This document shows, one piece after another, positions 55,723 through 64,000 of a stretch of DNA of 64,000 bases; position 1 is the first letter of the stretch, and every line of letters starts with the position of its first letter. The notes under the pieces were generated by a model. That model ran no database searches. It saw only the letters and a program-made list of their open reading frames with translations, and was not told the DNA's origin. The position numbers and the translations under genes were made by a program. The stretch spans positions 1,054,001-1,118,000 of the forward strand of contig PYIU01000003.1 of assembly GCA_003415625.1 (NCBI GenBank), written 5' to 3'. This stretch comes from Aquanectria penicillioides (taxonomy: Eukaryota > Ascomycota > Sordariomycetes > Hypocreales > Nectriaceae).

Positions 55723-58700
55723 AATTAGCTTCTTAGACGAACATAAGAGAAGAAAAGGAATTAATCGAATGCTCTTTTGAATCCTCAGCTGTGTTTGGCA
55801 CCTCAAATTCTATTTTGCGTAGCAGTTTGAATCAGGATGACCTGGGTAGCGCACCGGCACTGAAATAGTGTTCTCACGTCATCGTACTTGGGATAAATTA
55901 GGATCCGGAACAAAACATTCCCCTCTGGATCTCTCGTGGCTCTTAGAAATGCTGACAAGCGGTCATGCCATAGCCGGAAGAGAATAGACACGGGTCTTCA
56001 CTCTTCCGATCCAATCCGTGGGTCAGGATTTGTCGAAACCGAGGCTTGTCAGTCAGACGTGGCTGACATTGGTACTGGACTAGATATGGATGGATGATGT
56101 GGCTTGTGTGCACAAGAAGGAAATTAGGCCTCCAAATGATCCCCGAAGCCATCAACGAACAAACACGAGCTTGGTGAAGACCATGCCAGGCGTTTGGCGC
56201 AGGTACCCATCACGATGCTGCGTTCCCCACTGCAATGGCCGTGCTACTAGTACTAGTAGTGTCTTTGGCGAATGAGAGTTGGGCTTTCGCTAGTTTTGGG
56301 TACGGGATTCGCATTTGGGACATTTGCTGACAAGGGGCACATTTGGCCCAACAAAATGGCGGCCTGCGGTCAGCTGGGGTGAGGAGAGGCGAGAGGGAGG
56401 AGCCTTTAGGTAACTTTCAATTAGGTACCGATATTAGGACACAAACTATCTGATCAGGGGTGCATAATCGTCCCGTCCGTTGTCTGTGACACAGCGCTCA
56501 GCTGGCGACATATATTCGTGGCTGAAGACGGCCAAGCCAACGCTACTGATAATTGGTGACATAGTCGAGGTACCCTCGCGTCAAAACTGCAGTTTGATAC
56601 CCCATCTTCACAGCTTCTATGAGTTCGAAACGTGAGAAGCCAACACTGAGCCTGTGTGGGGATCTGCACCCCGGTATCGGGCTCATGATGGTTGTTGGCA
56701 GGCAGAGGAGAAACATTGTTGCGAGATGGCCAAAAGAGGAAAGACAATCGAGAAGGAAGAAAAAGAAAAAGAACAAGAAAAGGAAAAGAAGACACGCCCA
56801 GAGACTGTGGGTGGCTCACGGCAATGTCCGCTTGGGTTTTTCTTCAATTATCAATCCCCAACCCCCGAGACACGGATATTGTGTGCATTTTAGGCCAGAG
56901 CAAGATACCTGCTATTCGTCATTCGCTGGACGTTAGACGTAGGTTCTCTCCACTGGGTTACATGCAGTCGAGGTATGTTTCAACAAGGAAGGTGCGTTGG
57001 CAGATTGTCTGGGCCTATAGCGTCCACTCTATCTTGACGTGCTTCCAGGATTTCCCCTCCTACAACACCCGCCATCTGCTTCCTCTGCAGCTCTCAGCCT
57101 TCGGCTTCTGGCTAATGCGTTCAGCTCCGTGGCAACATTCTCGAGGTTTGAGACCTCGGTCGCCTCGATGACGCATGAGCAGCGAATAAGGTCCCGCCGT
57201 TGGCTGGCTTCTACCATTGACTCATGGAGATCTAACGGACCGTGGGCATGCACCCAACCCTCCTTCGCAACCTGAGTCCGATCTGGTCACTGCCGGCTGA
57301 AGTTTCCCCCTTCATGTGGGAGAAAGAGGAGAAAGGGCAAAACAAAAGAACAAAAGCACGGGGGAATTGGGCCAGGCGAGAATGGCAGGGCATGGCAGGT
57401 GCAATACCACAACAAAGAGCCCCGACCGGGCCCATCAGCGGCCTCGACGTTGCATTATGTGTAGCCGGTTCCATCAATAGGAACCTTGTCTCCACTTCGA
57501 TTTATCTTCATACCTGGTCATATTGTATCGACTACTGCACATGCATGGGGGCCCCGCCTAGGCCAGCTGTACAACGACGGACCTAATGTTGGTCTTGCTC
57601 ACTCGCTTGGTCCAGCTGCTCAGCCCAAGCCTGCCTTTCCTGTTGAAACAAAAAAAAAAATTCGCGAAGCAGGTACCAGCCCTTGATCGAGGGCCGCCCT
57701 GTGCCTTTGCGAGTCACATGAGCCTCTCGTTCTTACCTTCCCGTCTGTTTTCATAGGTTCTTTTTGAGGCTTGCATGGTGCAAAGCAGGGTCTTCCATTG
57801 AGATCTTGCTTGGGCCAACAACGCTACGGAACCTATTGGAGGGGTGGCCAAGATTTCCAGGCGAAAGAACCTCGGGTTCAAGCATAACGGGCATGCCGTT
57901 TCTCCAACCCTCCATAAGCCCTACTTTCCACTCCCATGGGCGGCCGCCCCGCCAACATGGTTGGGATAGGCTGTGTGTCAATGACAGCGCCGGGGTGAGA
58001 CTTGCGGCTTGCAGCCTGACAAGGCTGGTGCTTACATAGTACTTACAACTATCCACGGAACAACATCCGCTACTGTGGAAGTGCTGACAATAGCGACCTA
58101 TTCACATGCCTTTCCAGTACCCCATGTTTCCTTCTCGCTCAGATCTACGTCGTTTGAACAAGATCACCAGGCTTGCCTTCAATTGTGCTTTCAGGATTAC
58201 TTGCTCGGCCAGCCATTACAGTCCATTGTTAGCATGATCCAAATATGATCATTCTGGATTCACTATCAGGTATGACAAGTTGAAACTTCCCATTCACGTC
58301 TAGCTAGCCAACCCTCACTTAGCCCTAGCCTACAGATATGTCTTTGCCCAAGTTATTTGATCGATACCGTCTTCGTCAAGGTTCCCGTGGACATATCGCT
58401 AGCGTGGCTGGAGTCGGCCTGGCCAAAGCGATCAGCGAGTTTCTTTGTTGGTCGCAGGTGCCTCCTGCATCCTAACGGGCCTTCTCGCGGCCCTCGTGTT
58501 GGTTGCATCCTTTAGCATGAATGGGTGCAACTAACAGCAGCAGCGCCCCCATTTGACCCTCTTGTCCTCGTCATCCTGAGATGTATCCATCAACGGCCAA
58601 GGCCGCCGCACTAAGCCCCCAACTTCTCTGTGATGGACTGTGGCGTCTCTCTTGGCTGTCATCCTCCCCACACCATCTTTGCCCGGCCATGTGTACCCTG

Positions 58701-58877
58701 GTCGTAGTTCCAATAGTATGACTTGGCAAGAAAGAGTGCATACATTATTCAGCTCTCTCGGCCTTGGTGTTTCCCTTCCCACCTTTTTGATCTTGATTCT
58801 CCCGCAGTCACTTTACTTGTCCCCTGATTTTGCTTGTCCGCGCAGATCGTCTCTGAACTGTGAGATATCTGGTCAGA
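55723..58877. other. Gene-poor 3.1 kb, no gene recognised
   Basis: Many short overlapping frames, none with a domain or splice chain. It holds a 16-bp perfect palindrome at 56244-56259, a purine-only tract at about 56740-56795 and an A10 run near 57650. The left end is the ALG6 3' UTR; the right end is the promoter of the cupredoxin gene. Confidence 0.55.
56244..56259. repeat. 16-bp perfect palindrome CTACTAGTACTAGTAG
   Basis: The sequence equals its own reverse complement. It lies in gene-free DNA. It could be a dimeric factor site or chance. Confidence 0.85.
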
Positions 58878-60327
58878 ATGTTGCCAAAATCGTTTCTGGC
58901 ACTGTCCGCCCTCTTCTCGGGGACATGGGCACAATCAACAACAGTGCTTAATACAGCCGTCGAAACAGATGCGGTAACTACAACACCTGGTAGCTCTGCC
59001 ACCCGCACTTCGACATCAACAGGAATCACAACACATACGGTCAATGTTGGAGCGGTCAGTAATTGCTTTCTCTGAAATTGATGACTTATATTGACGAGAA
59101 CTCTAGTCTGGGCACAAGTTCACTCCTGATAGTGTCAATGCCAGCGTTGGAGATATCATTGAATGGAGATTCTATCCCACCGACCATTGGGTGATTCGTG
59201 GAGACTTCAACTACCCATGCATTCCCTACGACTATGTCGGGACGAACCGGAAAAGTTTCGACAGCGGCGAGCAAATGGTCCAAGCAATCACCGATGATGT
59301 GAGAAATGGAACAATTTGCATTCCTTCTCGGCCACGACGGGCTAACATGAGAGCAGGCGCCTCGATACCGTGTTCGAGTCAACGACACCAATCCAATCTT
59401 CTTTTATTGCGGCGCTCCCGGCTCTTGCTACAGATATAATATGATGGGTGTTATCAATCCGGTAAGATGAAAATTGATGGTACAGTCTCCTGTTTCTGAC
59501 CGCACAATAGACCAAGAATGAGACCCTTGACGCATGGGTTGCTAAAGCCAGTGGGCTCGATTATCAGTTGCGACCTGGCGACCCATGGCCGACTGAGGCT
59601 GACTTTACGAAACCGACCGATGCGGTTGAGGAAACGGGTAGCTCCTCTAGCAACAACAATAGCAACAACAGCGATTCCGACAGTCATCATAGCAGTTTGT
59701 CAGGCGGAGCAATCGCCGGGATTGCGATTGGAGGTGCGGCAGTGTTGCTTCTTGGAGGCGCAATGGTCTATCTCTGTGGACGTCGAGGCGGATTTGATAA
59801 AGCTTATCGAAAGAGCTTCCGAAATAGCGGCGCTCCAGCTTACACCCCTGCGCAGCCGCCTGTTGTCGAGGCTCGATTCGACTCACCAAGCACCGCGGCC
59901 GGAAGCATGTGGACTGGAAACAAGCAGCCGAGCCCGCTGTCAGGATATGGACAAAGCCCGCCCTTGAGCCCTCAAAACAGCCCTGGCTACGGATTTCAGC
60001 AAGCCTACAACCCCATGATTCCTCAAGATGGAACTATCGGGTCATACTAGTGAGTTTCAGATATTCTCCTGTGAACTTGCCTTTGATTGCTAACGCCATA
60101 ACAGCAGTGACCAGACCGCACAGCATCTTGCCGTGCCACCACACCAGATGGAGATGCCAAAGCCACCAGAGCAGATTGCGCCGGCCGAGCTACCTACGTC
60201 CTCCGACCCCGGCAACTCGCCTTTACCAGACTACGATCACAGTCGAAGTGGCCCAGACGACCAGACTGGACAACAGAGGACCTTCTCCTGGGCGGGTGAG
60301 GAGTCGGCGTATCGGCCAACAAAATGA
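58878..60327 (+). CDS. Cupredoxin-domain, serine-rich single-pass surface protein
   Basis: Exons 58878-59054, 59107-59298, 59357-59461, 59511-60049 and 60105-60327; 411 aa. Introns are 52, 58, 49 and 55 bp. MLPKSFLALSALFSGTWA is a signal peptide. A Thr/Ser-rich stretch is followed by a plastocyanin-like fold (about 55-170): HKFTPDSVNASVGDIIEW, HWVIRGDFNYPC and FFYCGAPGSC, then MMGVINP. This is the fungal extracellular serine-rich protein (ESP) group. A copper ligand set (His, Cys and a later Met or His) is partly present, so copper binding is possible but not proven. A Ser/Asn/His-rich linker leads to one membrane segment (GAIAGIAIGGAAVLLLGGAMVY), then a Cys/Arg-rich stop and a long Pro-rich cytosolic tail. 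The tail suggests a wall sensor or scaffold. Confidence 0.88.
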
Positions 60328-61740
60328 GCGGCGCGTCGCCTACGTGCGATTTAATATTCAAACACATCTATCTGGGGCATTTTTGGAGTACAGAGGCGTA
60401 CAGGAGTTGAATGGTGCCAATCATTTTCCAAGAGGTGAATCGTCGATAGAGGGAATAAGCCATTTGAACATGAGAGTGGTGCTCTTGAGCTTGCACAGCA
60501 CCTGTGCATAGTTCCACACTGAGACGGAGCTGGAGTCTGTTTTTAGTGCCACTTCACTTAATATTTCCTTCTAAAATGTACCAGTCGATACCGTTGCGGC
60601 GCCGGGTTCGCATTCTCGGCCCGGATTTGTTTCACTTTTGAAGGAGCACGGCGAAATAGTTGGCACAACAGAGTTTATGAGATGAACATAGAGAATACTT
60701 TACTGGTTTTTCCCGGGTATTCTAGCCGGTCTGTGTAACCAAGACGCGAATCATATGCCTTCTTACAGTAAAGTGCAATGTAACCAGGAGCCTACCGCCG
60801 TAATTCGCCGGGAGTTTAGCCACCCAAGTTCCTCGCCAGTTGCCACACACCCGAGGCGTTGTACTTGGCTTGGATTTTGAGGCCAAGGCGGCCGCGTGGC
60901 ATTCGCCAACTAACGGCAGGAGGAAAATATCTCCGGAGCAAGCCATTTGGGGGCGACCGGGGATCGTGGCTTATGGTGCCTGGAGTTGGGACCTGACAGG
61001 GCTGGTTGAGCACCGCGTCGTGGCGGAGCTAGCCTCCACACCTTTTGAGGGGTGTGTGAGTGCGTGCAGTGGAGTGGTGATGCTATATCTGGAGTGGAGG
61101 GGGCTGTGTGCTGGCTCTGCCCACGGGGTTGCAAACACGGGGAAATTCTTACAAATGGGTCTGAGTGTACATATGTATAGCATGCGCATTTGCTAGTCAT
61201 TAGGGAATTTTCATCTTCATTTATTTATTCAGGATTTACGAAATGGGGTTTATGGCCTGTAGGCGCTAGCAGTGCGTCCTCAGCTAGATGATGTATTCTG
61301 GTGGTCAAGGGCTAGGCGGGCAACCTTGCACCTCCACGGAAGCCCTGAGGGTTTACTACAGTGGAAAGAACCCTGCACTTGGAAAATTTCCCGTTTGAGT
61401 CACTCGCCGGATGATGATTTACTGACGTTCGTTCGGCGGCGTGCAAAGGGAGCTGCAGCGACCCACAAGAACTTCAACGACTACGGACGTTGTTATTACG
61501 AACCCGACAGTCACAGAAATCAAATCATAAAGTGGACGATGAAACTTGTTCCGAAGAAGCCCAGCCGTTTTTATTTTCATAAGCCGTATCTAAATGCCGT
61601 CCTTAAAAAAGAACCCATCCAGCCATGCGCAACCAATCCTTTCACGCCGAAGACATGTAAGAACCATCGCACATCCTGCGCGTAACTTCTTCGAAATTCG
61701 TGAGGCGTCGTAACCGTGCAAATCTCTAGAGAGAGATCGC
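60328..61740. other. Intergenic, no gene recognised
   Basis: It holds the 3' UTR of the cupredoxin gene and the 3' side of P2. A 137-codon frame at 61272-61685 has no recognised domain and is left out. Confidence 0.5.
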
Positions 61741-62196
61741 TTAGTCGAAGAGACCGAAGCCCATGTCCTCGTCGGACTCCTCCTTCTCTGTTGTGGTTGT
61801 TAGCATATGCTCCATTTTGAAGGGTTAATTTGGATTGTGTGAACGTACCCTCCTCGGCAGCCTCCTCGGCAGCCTCCTCAGCAGCACCGCCAGCAGCGGC
61901 GGCACCACCAGAGGCACCACCAGCACCACCGGAGGGAACGGAAGCAAGCTTCTCGGAACCCTGAGCAATCAGCTATTGGAGAAGTTAGTATATTGTGCGT
62001 CGTAGGAAACTCGTGCGGATGTGGATCTAGGGCCTACCTCGTTGATGTCCTTGCCCTCAAGCTCGGAGATGAGGGTGTCCAGGCGGTCCTCATCAGCCTC
62101 AATACCGACAGACTCGAGAACGGCCTTGACGTCGGCAGCGGAGGGGGAGGTGTTGCCACCAAGGCCGAGGAGGAGGTAAGCAGCGAGGTGCTTCAT
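61741..62196 (-). CDS. RPP2: 60S acidic ribosomal protein P2
   Basis: Exons (minus strand) 62196-62038, 61972-61849 and 61787-61741; 109 aa. Introns are 65 bp (branch point TACTAAC) and 61 bp. [20 protein letters not shown] is the P2 dimerisation start. An Ala/Gly-rich hinge follows, then an acidic tail ending [13 protein letters not shown], the conserved stalk tip that binds elongation factors. P1 starts differently, so this is P2. An in-frame Met at 62217 exists, but the region has a likely 5' UTR intron (62211-62345), so MKHL is the start. Confidence 0.96.
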
Positions 62197-62210
62197 TTTG
62201 ATTGTGGTTT

Positions 62211-62345
62211 CTGTCATGGAACTTTTGTCAGGATTTCTTTTTTTTTCTCCAACAGTGGGATATTTTTGAGCGACGAGGAATTGCTCAGACAACGTCAAGA
62301 ACCGGGCAGATTTGTCGAAAGCAGCAGCGCAGAGAGTAGACTCAC
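62211..62345 (-). other. Probable 5' UTR intron of the P2 gene
   Basis: On the minus strand a GTGAGT donor (62345-62340) and a CAG acceptor (62213-62211), with CTGAC about 15 nt before it, frame 135 bp directly upstream of the start codon. Ribosomal protein genes of filamentous fungi often carry such leaders. RNA data would decide. Confidence 0.5.
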
Positions 62346-63001
62346 ATCTAGGAGATAGAGGAGAACACGAGAAATCAATCAATTTAACCGCAAGTTGGGC
62401 GGAGACTGAAGCCTTCGAGTTCGTAGTTGAACGTTTCGGTGTGACAAGGTGGAAAAGTTCCAAGCGTCGCAAAAGTTCAGGACCAATTTTGATCCTGTGG
62501 GCACCAAAATCCACTTTAGGCGAATTGTTAGGGCGGGGTGATTTCGGAGCCCACAGGCGCCGAGCTCCCGATGCGAGCCCTCACAAGCCGCACTGCACCG
62601 CCACATATTGGAAGAACAGGTCACGTGTCATGGCGCTGCATTCTCGCGTGGCGTTCCCTGATTTCATCCTCCGCTTTGAAAGTTGGCCGGTGACTGTTTC
62701 TTTGTTCTTCACTGCTTGTACGCTTCCCCCTCACCCGGCATCGTGATCGCCTCGGTTTCTTTTGGCTTGCTTGTGAGTTTTGTGTATATACGACCACATA
62801 CACGAGTTCTATCGCCTCTGCGCCTCCAGCCACCAGATTCCCACGGTCGTGCAAACGAAAAGACCAGTGCCTGATATCAGAGCCAGCCAGCGACGGCATC
62901 GCTCAATGACTCACTAATCCCGCCCGAGGCTACTTGCTCCTCTCTGACTCCAAGTGGGTTATTGAATTCTTTTTTAGCCGCTCTGGCATTCAGCAGACGC
63001 C
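62346..63001. promoter_or_regulatory. Divergent promoter region P2 / SPT2
   Basis: The upstream regions of both genes. TCACGTG occurs at 62621-62627 (Cbf1-type core). No gene is present. Confidence 0.5.
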
Positions 63002-64000
63002 ATGCCGGTGAGTAACCCCCCGAGACTCCAAACCGTGAACATACGGAAAAAAGCTGACGGTGGCGGACAAGATCGGAGACCTCCTCGCCCAGATCAGCGG
63101 TGGCGATGAGCCGTCCTCAAACCCCGCACCAGGCCTCACACGGGCGAATACTTTGCCCAAGAGGAAGGCTGATGAGGATTTACGTCTAAATAACTCCAAG
63201 ACTCCCCGAACCACCACACTCTCCAGCACGGTGGCACCGAGGCCCGAGGCCGTTAGACCCCCCCGCCCTGTCGAGACATCTGCTCCGCCCTCGAGATCAA
63301 GTCAACCATCACGACCACTCGACCGGCCCAGTGCCTCTCAACGGCCTACAAATGGACTCGGCTCCAGGTCTAGCGTTTTGTCCTCGAGGCCACTAAATGG
63401 AGGCAACAGAGTCCAGAAACCCGGCCCACCTAGCCGGCCATCTCCCGGACCATCAAGTGCACCTAGCGGGCCTCGAGCTGCACCGAAGAAGGGATCCTTT
63501 GCCGAGATTCTCGCTCGAGGTCAGCGGGCACAGGCTGTGATGGGCCAAGTCGGCAAGATCCAGCACAAGAAGGTGGCAAAAGGTGCCGCTGCTCCTGCTT
63601 CTGCCAAGAAGGATGAACCAAGAGTTGAAGCCAGAACCCCCAATAAAAAACTACCTCAGAGACCGTCGGGATATTCCGGCACGTCAAAACCTGGACAACG
63701 GAACGGTACACCGGTTAATGGAAGCAACAAAGACAGTCGAAACGGTAAGGCGTTGCCAACAAAGACTGAACGAGCCAAGGCTGCCGCAGACGAGGAAAAG
63801 GAGAAGAAGGTCAAGAAGGCTGTTGCGGCGACGACAGGATACACCGGCACAGCCAGGCCCAAACCTGGAAGTGATGTCAAGAAGCACAATGCTCCTCGGG
63901 GAGGTGCGCTGCTCAACACTCGGACACCCAGACCCAGCTCTTCCAAATCTCGCTTCGAGGATGATTATGACGAGGACATGGATGACTTCATCGACTACGA
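63002..64000 (+). CDS. SPT2: SPT2 chromatin protein, 5' part (runs off the window)
   Basis: Exon 1 63002-63007 codes only Met-Pro. A 64-bp intron (63008-63071) follows, and exon 2 runs from 63072 to the window end in one open frame. MP joined to IGDLLAQISGG is the family start. The chain is basic, Pro/Ser/Arg-rich and disordered, with GSFAEILARGQRAQA near the middle. The C-terminal acidic SPT2 box is just reached (DDYDEDMDDFIDY). SPT2 is a histone H3/H4 chaperone with HMG-like features that acts in transcription elongation and chromatin recovery. The termination is outside the window. Confidence 0.88.

Noticed and set aside
61272..61685. 137-codon frame between the cupredoxin and P2 genes
   Set aside because: No domain, signal or splice partner; left as non-coding, with some doubt.

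Overview
The window looks like nuclear DNA of a filamentous ascomycete, most likely a Sordariomycete and plausibly Hypocreales. Genes are interrupted by short introns (mostly 45-115 bp) with GT...AG ends and CTAAC/CTGAC-type branch points just before the acceptor. Genes are monocistronic and on both strands. The gene set is typical of these fungi: palC, a fungal Zn2Cys6 regulator, a 14-TM MFS pump, DPP IV, a secreted trehalase and a cupredoxin/serine-rich surface protein. I placed 25 protein genes with exon coordinates. I saw no tRNA, rRNA, CRISPR array or intact transposon.

Layout. 1-13 kb: GT17 glycosyltransferase (-), threonine aldolase (+), secreted GH37 trehalase (+), an unrecognised coiled-coil repeat protein (-), a YbjQ-family protein (+). 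13-24 kb: DPP IV (+) converging on the clathrin heavy chain gene (-), then a gene-poor 2 kb. 24-30 kb: a DUF2196/zinc-finger protein (-), an MFS transporter (-) and a Zn2Cys6 transcription factor (-). 31-36 kb: an MCUR1/FMP32-like mitochondrial protein (+), a 2-hydroxyacid dehydrogenase (+) and S-adenosylhomocysteine hydrolase (-). 38-45 kb: eIF3h (-), a UPF0643 protein (-), a SAM-type mitochondrial carrier (-) and a PTC7-like mitochondrial phosphatase (-). 46-52 kb: SDH2 (+), a secreted protein (-), 2.7 kb without a clear gene, and a small cysteine-rich secreted protein (+). 52-64 kb: palC (-) head to head with ALG6 (+), 3 kb without a clear gene, the cupredoxin/serine-rich membrane protein (+), ribosomal P2 (-) and the start of SPT2 (+), which runs off the window.

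Most genes are unlinked housekeeping functions. Possible functional neighbours are the TF/MFS pair, the head-to-head PTC7/SDH2 pair (both tied to mitochondrial ubiquinone metabolism), and AdoHcy hydrolase with a SAM-type carrier 6 kb apart.

The most important technical observation is that three conserved genes (clathrin heavy chain, PTC7-like phosphatase, ALG6) each carry one apparent -1 frameshift, each in a C/G homopolymer, with no intron available to explain it. This points to base-calling errors rather than three broken genes. The most interesting non-coding signals are two distant heptamer arrays with a similar consensus, a decamer-periodic CCACT array between PTC7 and SDH2, an 18-bp near-repeat in the SDH2 promoter and first intron, paired inverted CCAAT boxes before the MCUR1-like gene, and an overlapping upstream ATG that could set the ratio of two threonine aldolase forms.
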